A DNA stretch of 14,477 nucleotides from Eubacteriales bacterium (GTDB lineage Bacteria; Bacillota; Clostridia; Peptostreptococcales; Anaerovoracaceae): contig JAQUXD010000032.1 in NCBI GenBank assembly GCA_028692535.1, positions 1 through 14,477 on the forward strand, in the 5' to 3' direction. The notes below the pieces were generated by a model. That model saw only the letters and a list, made by a program, of their open reading frames with translations, searched no databases and was not told the origin of the DNA. The first letter of the stretch is position 1; each line of letters opens with the position of its first letter. Both the position numbers and the translations under genes were made by a program. Below are positions 6,604-12,990 of the stretch, piece by piece.

Positions 6604-7482
6604 TTATAAAGAAATGTTTCCAAGATGGATTCGGCGAAGTCCGGCCTCTTTTCCCAGCTTTTCGGCTTCTTTCATTGTCTCCGCAGGCGTCGGTTGCCGG
6701 TCCGTCATGCGCCAGGCCGGGAAAAAACGGCTGATGTGCCAAGGGACCGACGGGTCCAGCTTCGAAGAAATAAAACCGGCGATGCCCGCCAGTTGGACCG
6801 CATCATCGTTGACGCCGGGAACGACCAGCGTTGTCAGCTCCACATGCACACCGGCCTCATATATCGTCCGGATGTTCTCCAAAACCGGCGCCAGTCGGCC
6901 GCCGCAGTATTTTTGATATACAGTGTCCTCGAAGGCCTTCAGGTCAATATTTGCCGCATCCAGGTAAGGCAGTATCTGCTCCAGCGCTTCCGGAGTCATA
7001 AATCCGTTGGTCACCCAAATGTTTTTCAGGCCGGTGTTATGCGCTTTCTTCATGATCTCCAGGGCATATTCGGTAAAAACGGTAGGTTCCGAATACGTAA
7101 AGGACACCGACCGGCACTTCCATGCGAAAGCTTTTTTGACATGCTCCTCCGGCTTGATCACCGCACCGCGTATAGCCCGGTCCGGACCGGGCTGCTGAGA
7201 GATCTCCCAATTTTGACACCACGCGCAGCGCATGTTGCAGCCTTCCGAGGCAAGAGAATAGGTTTTTGTACCGGGCATATAGTACCGCAGAGGCTTTTTT
7301 TCGATGGGATCTGCGGCCACAGAAATCGTCTTTCCGTAGTTCAGACTGTACAGACGCCCTCCGTCATTTTTCCGAACACCGCACAACCCCCTGCTGTCCT
7401 GGGGGATGATGCATCTGTGGTGGCATAAATTGCAGACCACACGCTCTCCGGGAAGGCTTTGATATAGAATGGCTTCTTTCAT
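6604..7482 (-). CDS. amrS: AmmeMemoRadiSam system radical SAM enzyme
   Basis: A 292-residue radical S-adenosylmethionine protein. The [4Fe-4S] site is C82-NMR-C86-AW-C89. A second N-terminal cysteine set, C17-x2-C20-x3-C24-x9-C34, is typical of this branch, which resembles pyruvate formate-lyase activating enzymes. Other family blocks are SLASEGCNMRCAWCQN, FTYSEPTVFTEYALEIM, LKNIWVTNGFM and ANIDLKAF. The start ATG 7482 is chosen from the cluster GTG-GTG-ATC-ACC-ATG because AGGTGG lies at a suitable distance upstream. It is the first gene of a two-gene operon with the A/B fusion, and its partner or target is presumably that protein; the reaction is unknown. A divergent deacetylase gene starts 148 bases away. 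Confidence 0.92.
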   Translation of the reverse strand: MKEAILYQSLPGERVVCNLCHHRCIIPQDSRGLCGVRKNDGGRLYSLNYGKTISVAADPIEKKPLRYYMPGTKTYSLASEGCNMRCAWCQNWEISQQPGPDRAIRGAVIKPEEHVKKAFAWKCRSVSFTYSEPTVFTEYALEIMKKAHNTGLKNIWVTNGFMTPEALEQILPYLDAANIDLKAFEDTVYQKYCGGRLAPVLENIRTIYEAGVHVELTTLVVPGVNDDAVQLAGIAGFISSKLDPSVPWHISRFFPAWRMTDRQPTPAETMKEAEKLGKEAGLRRIHLGNISL

Positions 7483-7509
7483 GGTGATCACCACCTTTTT
7501 CTGAGTCTT

Positions 7510-7538
7510 ATTTTACCACCATGCGCCTTCGGTTACAA
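7510..7538 (-). promoter_or_regulatory. Probable promoter of the amrS-amrA operon
   Basis: On the minus strand: TTGTAA (7538-7533), a 17-base spacer and TAAAAT (7515-7510), with TGG just before the -10 giving an extended -10 (TGGTAAAAT). Transcription would start near 7503, about 20 bases before the amrS start codon. Confidence 0.6.
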
Positions 7539-7566
7539 ATTTTGCAAAGGTACTGCCCGGCTCGCG

Positions 7567-7595
7567 TTGACAAAAAATGTACCGCTCTCTATACT
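7567..7595 (+). promoter_or_regulatory. Strong SigA-type promoter of the deacetylase gene
   Basis: TTGACA (7567-7572), exactly 17 bases, then TATACT (7590-7595): a near-consensus vegetative promoter. The start point near 7602 leaves a short leader with AAAGGAGG. It is divergent from and separate from the amrS promoter (28 bases apart). Confidence 0.75.
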
Positions 7596-7630
7596 TGGCT
7601 TAGCCGCACAATCAAAAAGGAGGCATGAAC

Positions 7631-8473
7631 ATGCAACAGACAGGAACCATCCGCATTCCGGAAGGCAAAAGGCTCGCTGTGAACCTGGGTTTCGACTTCG
7701 ACGCATTCTCCGTCTGGATGGAAACTTTTCACCAGCCAAGCCAGGCCTATTTATCCAGAGGTGAATACGGCGCTGAGGTCTGCGTTCCCAGGATTCTGAA
7801 ATTATTGGACAAATACAGCTTGACCGCCGGGTTCTGCATCCCAGGGCATACAGCCGACTCCTATCCGGACGTGTGCAAAGAGATCGTCGCCGCCGGCCAC
7901 GAAGTGATGCACCATGGATATGTCCACGAAGATCCCACCCATCTGAAGCTCGAGGAAGAGGACACGATACTCATGAAAGGATTCGAAGCCCTGGATCGAA
8001 TCGGCGTCAGACCTCTGGGCTATCGTTCTCCGGGGTTTGATCTGAGCGCAAACACACTGAAACTTCTGGAAAAACACGGGATACTCTACGATTCCAGCCT
8101 GATGGGCAACGATTTTTATCCCTATCATCCGAGAGTCTGCCAGGCCAACTTCGACAAGGGCAACGTCTACACCGATACCTCAAGCGTAGTGGAAATGCCC
8201 GTCACCTGGTATCTGGACGACTTTCCCCACTTCGAGTTCGTGGGTTCCCGTACCGGGATGAAGCCCCAAAGCCAGGTGTTTGAAATCTGGAAGACCTACT
8301 TTGATTACGGAAGCACCAACGCACAGGACGGCATGATGGCTATTACCATGCATCCCCAGGTGATCGGAAGGCCGCACCACATTACCATGCTGGAAACGCT
8401 GATCGATCACATGCTCGACAACGGCGCCTGGATCACCACACTCAATAATATCCATCAAAGCATCATTTGGTAA
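7631..8473 (+). CDS. Polysaccharide deacetylase family protein (HpPgdA / PuuE / cyclic imidase type)
   Basis: A 280-residue NodB-fold hydrolase. Visible motifs: the FDFDA aspartates (Asp22, Asp24), HHGYVHED with the metal-binding His95-x3-His99, GYRSPGFD (130-137), and a C-terminal MHPQVIGRP with a conserved His. The family de-N-acylates peptidoglycan (HpPgdA) or opens cyclic imides/allantoin (PuuE-like, imidase). The lack of a signal peptide or membrane anchor and the FDFDAFSVWM opening fit the cytoplasmic imidase/HpPgdA-like branch better than secreted NodB enzymes. ATG 7631 is preferred to ATG 7625 because AAAGGAGG (7616-7623) is seven bases from the former and only one from the latter. 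The gene is monocistronic, with a strong promoter and a terminator. Confidence 0.85.
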   Translation: MQQTGTIRIPEGKRLAVNLGFDFDAFSVWMETFHQPSQAYLSRGEYGAEVCVPRILKLLDKYSLTAGFCIPGHTADSYPDVCKEIVAAGHEVMHHGYVHEDPTHLKLEEEDTILMKGFEALDRIGVRPLGYRSPGFDLSANTLKLLEKHGILYDSSLMGNDFYPYHPRVCQANFDKGNVYTDTSSVVEMPVTWYLDDFPHFEFVGSRTGMKPQSQVFEIWKTYFDYGSTNAQDGMMAITMHPQVIGRPHHITMLETLIDHMLDNGAWITTLNNIHQSIIW

Positions 8474-8502
8474 GCATTCTGCTGATCAGATGAAAATATG
8501 AA

Positions 8503-8528
8503 AAAAGGATGCGCGCGCGCATCCTTTT
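8503..8528. terminator. Bidirectional intrinsic terminator
   Basis: A perfect palindrome AAAAGGATGCGC / GCGCATCCTTTT with a short GC centre. It has A-runs on its left and TTTT on its right, so it can end transcription in both directions. It lies between the convergent deacetylase gene (stop 8473) and the small coiled-coil gene (stop 8543). Confidence 0.85.
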
Positions 8529-8542
8529 CCACTCACAGTTGC

Positions 8543-8812
8543 TTATTCTTTGACCGCAGCGATCTGTCCCATCAGATCCTCGATGGTCTTGTTGCGCTCT
8601 GCAATCTCTTTGCACATAAGCGCCACCCCTTCGTCCAGTTCCTCTCCGGCTGTGTACTTGTCCAGATAATAACCGCCGATCTTCAGCAGGACTTCTTCGA
8701 TCGCACTCTTCTCTTTACTTACTTTGGATTTCAGCTTTGTGATTTCTACTGCTTCACCGGCTTTTTCCGTCATATCTTTGGCGACGCTGCTCAGCTTATC
8801 TAAAAATGCCAT
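8543..8812 (-). CDS. Small coiled-coil protein of unknown function
   Basis: An 89-residue, charged, helix-forming protein: MAFLDKLSSVAKDMTEKAGEAVEITKLKSKVSKEKSAIEEV. Heptad-like leucine/isoleucine spacing runs through most of its length, followed by GGYYLDKYTAGEELDEGV and a second helix. Similar small proteins are common in Clostridia; some carry a C-terminal zinc ribbon, which is absent here. There is no signal peptide or membrane segment. AAAGGAGG lies seven bases before ATG 8812, which settles the start; an upstream in-frame ATG at 8905 lacks a ribosome site and precedes the promoter. It has its own promoter and ends at a bidirectional terminator, so it is an independent transcript. Function is not known. 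Confidence 0.75.
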   Translation of the reverse strand: MAFLDKLSSVAKDMTEKAGEAVEITKLKSKVSKEKSAIEEVLLKIGGYYLDKYTAGEELDEGVALMCKEIAERNKTIEDLMGQIAAVKE

Positions 8813-8875
8813 ACCGATTCCTCCTTTATGGTCTGATGATGCGGATTCCATTTTTGAATGATGTTCTGTGAGGTT

Positions 8876-8905
8876 ATTATATAGCATATGATGCAGGATA
8901 TGCAA
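8876..8905 (-). promoter_or_regulatory. Probable promoter of the small coiled-coil gene
   Basis: On the minus strand: TTGCAT (8905-8900), an 18-base spacer and a perfect TATAAT (8881-8876). It sits about 64 bases before ATG 8812. The gap 8813-8942 holds no other recognisable feature, and no terminator is seen after the upstream four-gene operon, so read-through is possible. Confidence 0.5.
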
Positions 8906-8942
8906 TCCCGCAAATATCTTTACCGAGCCAGGGCATGTTCAG

Positions 8943-9845
8943 CTATGCCGGCGCCTTCAAATACCGGTCGATGTTGTCGATCACTTTTTGCGTCAGGCGC
9001 TCCAGTGCCTTTGTACTTGCGCCTGCTCCCGGTGGACCCTTTCGAACGGCGTTGGGGAACTGAAGAATCTCAGGGTCTCCTGCAGCGCCCATGGTATCGC
9101 AGAAGAAATAGTGCTGCGGATCGGCAGCCAGCCACTTCTTTAAAGCTTCCGTGTCGTGGCCCGGACCGATGGACGTGTTAAACAGCATTTTCCTTCCGGT
9201 CATGACTTCGAATTCCGCTTCCTTGAGCAGGATCACGTTCTTGTTCAGGCCCAGGCAGATGATCCCACTTTCCCGGAGCAGCTCGTGCAACGGTTTAAAA
9301 TGCATGCCGGCCGCTTCTTTTTCCGGCTTGACGCCTCTGGCAAAGTAAGAAATTTCCGCGCCCAAAAGTTGCAAAGCTTTCGCGATCATGGTTCCGGTGG
9401 TCCCCATGCCCACCATCCCCACTTTCATGTCTGTGAGTTCATAGGGATAATTCGCCCACTTCAAAGGTCCGTAGCCGTGTAAAAGTCCGATGGCTTCGTA
9501 GAGCACGTATTCCACCACGCCGTTGTCTCCGTAGTCCCGGATCCCGGTCACCGTGATCCCCCGGGAGCGGGCATAGGCGATATCTACATTGGCGGACGCT
9601 TCCGAATACAGGCTGCAGCACATGCCGATGTAGCGAAGCTTTGGGCATTGAGAGAGTACGGTCTGTGGATAGTTGCTTGTATGACTCACCAAGATCGCAT
9701 CCGCATCCCCGATGCGGGCTACGATTTCTTCCTCCGATTCCGGAATGTCATCAAACAGTACGACTTGCTCGGCGATTCTGCGCAGATGGTCGATGCCGAA
9801 CTGCAGCATGCCTGTCGGTTCTGTGACAATAAGTTTTCGAAACAT
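8943..9845 (-). CDS. D-2-hydroxyacid dehydrogenase-fold NAD(P)-binding protein lacking the catalytic triad
   Basis: A 300-residue protein of the D-isomer 2-hydroxyacid dehydrogenase superfamily. The Rossmann motif GMVGMGTTG (143-151; G146-x-G148-x2-G151) is intact. The standard catalytic residues are not: the Arg of NTSRG is Ile226 in NTSIG, the Glu of the DVxE motif is Gly253 in CDTMG, and the His of PHIAGAT is Pro272 in PPGAGAS (my alignment by eye). It should bind the nucleotide but probably does not use the usual hydride-transfer mechanism; it may catalyse another reaction. A GGGAGG site lies five bases before ATG 9845. It is the last gene of the four-gene operon, 22 bases after the asparaginase homologue. 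Confidence 0.8.
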   Translation of the reverse strand: MFRKLIVTEPTGMLQFGIDHLRRIAEQVVLFDDIPESEEEIVARIGDADAILVSHTSNYPQTVLSQCPKLRYIGMCCSLYSEASANVDIAYARSRGITVTGIRDYGDNGVVEYVLYEAIGLLHGYGPLKWANYPYELTDMKVGMVGMGTTGTMIAKALQLLGAEISYFARGVKPEKEAAGMHFKPLHELLRESGIICLGLNKNVILLKEAEFEVMTGRKMLFNTSIGPGHDTEALKKWLAADPQHYFFCDTMGAAGDPEILQFPNAVRKGPPGAGASTKALERLTQKVIDNIDRYLKAPA

Positions 9846-9867
9846 CGCTGCCTCCCTTCGATATCAT

Positions 9868-10866
9868 TTATACTAGTCGGAACACCGCTTTCTTGTAGCC
9901 GACCACGCTTCCGGTAGCGTTGATCACATCCGAAGAAAACGATTCGTTCAGCCGATAGATCGTTTCCTTGTTCTCGTAGTCAAGCTGCTGCAGAATTTCC
10001 CGCACGATCAGAGGCATGTTGGCACTGTTGCCGTCATAGACTTTCATGGCAACGCCGATTCGCTCCTTCTTCAAGCCGAAGGTATATACGCCGTCGGCGC
10101 CGGCCTTGCTGATCACATTGTCGTCCCGGCAGAGAACGCCGCACAGTGCTTCTGCGTCCATCAGGTTTTCCGGATAGCGCGCGATGATCGCAACGTTGCG
10201 GGCAGCGGACGCGGCAAGGGTCTCGTTCGAAATCAGATCGGGCGCCGCAAGGCGAAGATAAGACAAGGCCAGGTTCGGCATCGGAACCGCGAACACCGGC
10301 ACACCGCAGCCGTCCCAGCCGATCCGGATCTCTTTCACGGGAACATCGGTGAACACCGATAAATATCGAAGGATCTCCTGCTGCACCGGGCTTTCCACTT
10401 TCCAGTAATCCGCCGGATCACCGCCCATTTCCCGCTGCATCAGGATCAGGCCCAGGTGCTTGCCGATACAGTTGTGGTACAGCTTTGAAGGAGGCTTCCC
10501 TTCCTGCTTGTATTGAGTCGCATATGCCTCCCAGATGGGATAACAGGGCAGCATGATCAGAATATCCTGTGAGATATGGGCTTTTCGCATGATGCTGTCC
10601 ACCAGTTCCAGTTGCCTTGGACTGCAGGCCAGAGAACCCGACATGATCGAAAGCTCCTCGTCTGTAAGGTCGTATTTCTTATCGATCTCCAAGGGATAAA
10701 GCGGCAGGATCTGAATGGGCTTGGAAGAGGATCGATAGTAGCTGACAAAGTCCACATCCCCTGCGCTCATGCGCAAACCTGAATCGTCCACGATGGCGAT
10801 GCTGCCGATCTGAAAGCATTCCAGCAATGGGCCTCGATAAATTTCCACCAGTTTTTCCGGTTCCAT
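9868..10866 (-). CDS. Asparaginase family protein (Rhizobium-type, COG4448-like)
   Basis: A 332-residue homologue of the Rhizobium etli-type L-asparaginases, a serine/zinc amidohydrolase class unrelated to E. coli AnsA/AnsB. The key signatures are present: R45-S46-x2-K49 (RSSSKPIQ), C133-x2-K136-H137 (HNCIGKHLG, the Cys/Lys metal site) and D185-G-C187 (WDGCGVP). Differences are also clear: the usual SHSGE-like block is replaced by GSLACSPRQ (76-84), and the block normally reading CSGKH is CIGKH. The catalytic scaffold is kept, but the substrate pocket is probably altered, so an amide substrate other than asparagine is likely. AGGAG lies four bases before ATG 10866. It is third in the operon, 13 bases after the tartrate/D-malate dehydrogenase-like gene. 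Confidence 0.8.
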   Translation of the reverse strand: MEPEKLVEIYRGPLLECFQIGSIAIVDDSGLRMSAGDVDFVSYYRSSSKPIQILPLYPLEIDKKYDLTDEELSIMSGSLACSPRQLELVDSIMRKAHISQDILIMLPCYPIWEAYATQYKQEGKPPSKLYHNCIGKHLGLILMQREMGGDPADYWKVESPVQQEILRYLSVFTDVPVKEIRIGWDGCGVPVFAVPMPNLALSYLRLAAPDLISNETLAASAARNVAIIARYPENLMDAEALCGVLCRDDNVISKAGADGVYTFGLKKERIGVAMKVYDGNSANMPLIVREILQQLDYENKETIYRLNESFSSDVINATGSVVGYKKAVFRLV

Positions 10867-10879
10867 GATGCTCCTTCTC

Positions 10880-11935
10880 CTATCTGATTTGTGCGATAAC
10901 AGCTGCAGTCACTTCTTCCGTGGAAGAATGACCGCCCAGATCCGGTGTGCGGCAGCGGCTTTCGGCCAGGACAGCCTCCAGAGCGGAAAGGATCTTTTGG
11001 GCCCATTCCGGCTGGCCCAGATGCTCCAGCATCTGCGCTGCCGCCCAGATGGTAGCCATGGGATTGGCTTTCCCCTGCCCGGCGATGTCCGGCGCCGACC
11101 CGTGGACCGGCTCAAACATGGACGGGAAACATTTTTCAGGATTGAGGTTGGCGCCGGCGGCAAGACCCATTCCCCCGGCTACCGCTGCGCCCAGGTCCGT
11201 CAGGATGTCTCCGAACAGGTTGGAGCAGACCACCACGCCGAAACGTTCGGGCTCCCGGATCATGAACATGCTGGCCGCATCCACCAGCAGCATCTTTGTT
11301 TCCACGTCAGGATATTCCAAAGACATTTCACGGAAGATCTCGTCCCAAAAAACCATGCTGTAATTCAATGCGTTGGCTTTGCTGATGCTGGTCAGCGGCT
11401 TGCCCTCTTTTCTGGCCAGTTCGAAGGCATACCGCATCACCCGCTGACAACCCTTGCGCGTAAACACCGCGGTCTGCTCTGCCCGGTCTTCAAAAAATCC
11501 GCCGAGGCCTGCATACTCGCCTTCCGTATTCTCTCGCACGAAGATCATATCCACCTGCTCCCGGGAAACGCCTGACAGGGGACAAGGCGCCCCCTTCAGC
11601 AATCTTACCGGACGCAGATTCACATACTGATCGAACCCTTGTCGGATGACCAGCAGCAAACCCCGAAGGGAAATGTGGTCCGGGACCGTTGGATCCCCCA
11701 CTGCACCCAACAAAATGGCATCGTACCCGCTCAGGATGTCCAGCCCGTCCGCCGGCATCATCTCACCGGTTTTCAGGTAGTATTCACAACCCCAGGGAAA
11801 AGTATCAAATACAAAAGAGAGCGATCCGTCCAGGGCGGCGACGTGCTCCAGCACCTGCTGAGCCGCAGCGGTGACCTCCGGGCCGACTCCGTCACCCCCG
11901 ATTACAGCGATCTTATAGGAAGGGTACTTCATCAT
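10880..11935 (-). CDS. Isocitrate/isopropylmalate dehydrogenase family, tartrate/D-malate dehydrogenase type
   Basis: A 351-residue beta-decarboxylating dehydrogenase: NAD-dependent oxidation of a (2R)-hydroxyacid with a carboxylate at C3, followed by decarboxylation. Substrate-binding residues are present: R98 (LVIRQG), R108 (VNLRPVR), R134 (VRENTEGEY), Y141, K186 (SISKANALNYS), D219, and D243/D247 (NLFGDILTDL). The NAD site is HGSAPDIAGQGKANP (278-292). PWGCEYYLKTGEMMP and GAVGDPTVPDHISLRGLLL are typical of the tartrate/D-malate dehydrogenase (TtuC/DmlA) branch rather than LeuB or Icd. The start codon 11935 has GGAG seven bases upstream. It overlaps the preceding aldolase gene by 23 bases, implying coupled translation. 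No leucine-biosynthesis genes are nearby, which supports a catabolic role. Confidence 0.85.
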   Translation of the reverse strand: MMKYPSYKIAVIGGDGVGPEVTAAAQQVLEHVAALDGSLSFVFDTFPWGCEYYLKTGEMMPADGLDILSGYDAILLGAVGDPTVPDHISLRGLLLVIRQGFDQYVNLRPVRLLKGAPCPLSGVSREQVDMIFVRENTEGEYAGLGGFFEDRAEQTAVFTRKGCQRVMRYAFELARKEGKPLTSISKANALNYSMVFWDEIFREMSLEYPDVETKMLLVDAASMFMIREPERFGVVVCSNLFGDILTDLGAAVAGGMGLAAGANLNPEKCFPSMFEPVHGSAPDIAGQGKANPMATIWAAAQMLEHLGQPEWAQKILSALEAVLAESRCRTPDLGGHSSTEEVTAAVIAQIR

Positions 11936-12830
11936 CGATCAACTCCATTCTTTTCAGTGTGTCGTGAACGATCTTTCTTGTCTCCGGCGGCAGCGGAAGG
12001 GCCGGCAGCCGTTCGCCGCAATTCCGGCCAAGGACCCGGGTATAGACCGCCTGCTTCAGAGACATATACAGAGGCGTTGCAAAGGTATAAAAATCCATGC
12101 AGGCCGTCAGCTTCTTATGATAATCCGCCGCCGCCGCCAGATCTCCGTCTCGAAAAGTCCGCCAGATCCCCACGACATACTCCGGCGCAAAATTCGCCGA
12201 ACCGTTGATAAAGCCCCGGGCGCCGCCCAAAAGGGCGCCGATGGCCTGATTCTCGAATGCGCAATAAACGATGAAATCCTCTCGCTTTTTCCGGATATCG
12301 ATCATCTTTTGCACGTGAGCCGCATCGCCGATGGTCTCCTTGATCCCTACGATGTTCCGGTGCTTCAGCGCCAGTCGCTCCACCAGCTCCGGCGGGAAAT
12401 TGAATCCGGTCAAACCCGGGAAATTATAGATCACGATGGGCAGCTTCGTCGACTCGGCCAGTTTGGAATAATAGGCCTCCACCATAGCTTCTTCGAAAAC
12501 ACAATAATACGGATTGACGATCAGCGCTCCATCGGCGCCGGCCTGTTCCGCAAAGGCCAACAAATCCAGCGTATTGACAATACTGGTGTCACCCACGCCG
12601 GCCAGCACGTTCACTCGACCGTCCACATGCCGGATCATGGTCTCCAGATACTCTTTTTTCTCCTGCAGACTCAAGGCGAAAAACTCGCCGGAAGTTCCAA
12701 AATAGGCGATGCCGTCCACGCCGGCATCGATCAGGTAGTCCGTATGGTTTTTTGCTGCGTCCAGATCAGGGTTTCCCTGCGCGTCGAAAAATGTGACAGC
12801 GGGCGGGTATACTCCTCTGAGATCTTTCAT
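11913..12830 (-). CDS. DapA/NanA-family class I aldolase (dihydrodipicolinate synthase superfamily)
   Basis: A 305-residue (beta/alpha)8 Schiff-base aldolase/synthase. Motifs: GTSGEFFAL (45-53, the GTTGE keto-acid binding site), Tyr135 in VIYNFPG and the Schiff-base Lys164 in GIKETIGD. True DapA proteins have an Arg after YN-x-P (YNxPxRT) for the semialdehyde carboxylate. Here it reads YNFPGLTG, closer to N-acetylneuraminate lyase or 2-keto-3-deoxy-sugar-acid aldolases, so lysine synthesis is unlikely. The reaction would be cleavage to, or condensation with, pyruvate or a similar 2-oxo acid. ATG 12830 has AAAGGAG four bases upstream; upstream in-frame starts are rejected because they lack such a site. 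It is the first gene of the operon. Confidence 0.85.
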   Translation of the reverse strand: MKDLRGVYPPAVTFFDAQGNPDLDAAKNHTDYLIDAGVDGIAYFGTSGEFFALSLQEKKEYLETMIRHVDGRVNVLAGVGDTSIVNTLDLLAFAEQAGADGALIVNPYYCVFEEAMVEAYYSKLAESTKLPIVIYNFPGLTGFNFPPELVERLALKHRNIVGIKETIGDAAHVQKMIDIRKKREDFIVYCAFENQAIGALLGGARGFINGSANFAPEYVVGIWRTFRDGDLAAAADYHKKLTACMDFYTFATPLYMSLKQAVYTRVLGRNCGERLPALPLPPETRKIVHDTLKRMELIDDEVPFL

Positions 12831-12883
12831 GGTGCTCCTTTCCTGCGTACTCCCGGTTATTATGAAAGGAATACTTCGCATTT

Positions 12884-12912
12884 ATTATATGCCCGAGGGC
12901 GGAGCCCGTAAA
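12884..12912 (-). promoter_or_regulatory. Probable promoter of the four-gene catabolic operon
   Basis: On the minus strand: TTTACG (12912-12907, four of six), a 17-base spacer and a perfect TATAAT (12889-12884). The start point near 12877 gives a leader of about 47 bases to ATG 12830. The spacer is almost wholly made of a GC-rich double palindrome. Confidence 0.65.
12891..12907. promoter_or_regulatory. GC-rich overlapping palindromes inside the operon promoter
   Basis: The sequence GCCCGAGGGCGGAGCCC contains two overlapping dyads, GCCC-GA-GGGC (12891-12900) and GGGC-GGA-GCCC (12897-12907), which share the middle GGGC. It occupies the -10/-35 spacer of the minus-strand promoter and lies just upstream of the divergent promoter. 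A regulator bound here would affect both directions. No regulator gene is present in the window. Confidence 0.4.
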
Positions 12913-12920
12913 GGCGATTT

Positions 12921-12952
12921 TTGCTTCCCACGCGAAGCGTCTATGGTACAAT
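12921..12952 (+). promoter_or_regulatory. Possible extended -10 promoter of the M20 peptidase gene
   Basis: TGG-TACAAT (12944-12952) fits an extended -10 (TGn-TACAAT). The best -35-like hexamer, TTGCTT (12921-12926), is 20 bases away, too far for a standard promoter, so recognition would rest mainly on the extended -10. The start point near 12959 precedes GGGGAGG by about 20 bases. Confidence 0.45.
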
Positions 12953-12990
12953 GGAATCGTAAACCTATCGAAAAACCGGGGAGGTGCACC

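Noticed and set aside
10865..12911. Long plus-strand frames opposite the dehydrogenase and aldolase genes
   Set aside because: Antisense shadows of genes with clear catalytic motifs; no ribosome sites or recognisable domains.
12793..12990. Upstream extension of the M20 peptidase frame
   Set aside because: It overlaps the aldolase start and both divergent promoters and lacks a ribosome site; GTG 12991 has GGGGAGG at six bases.
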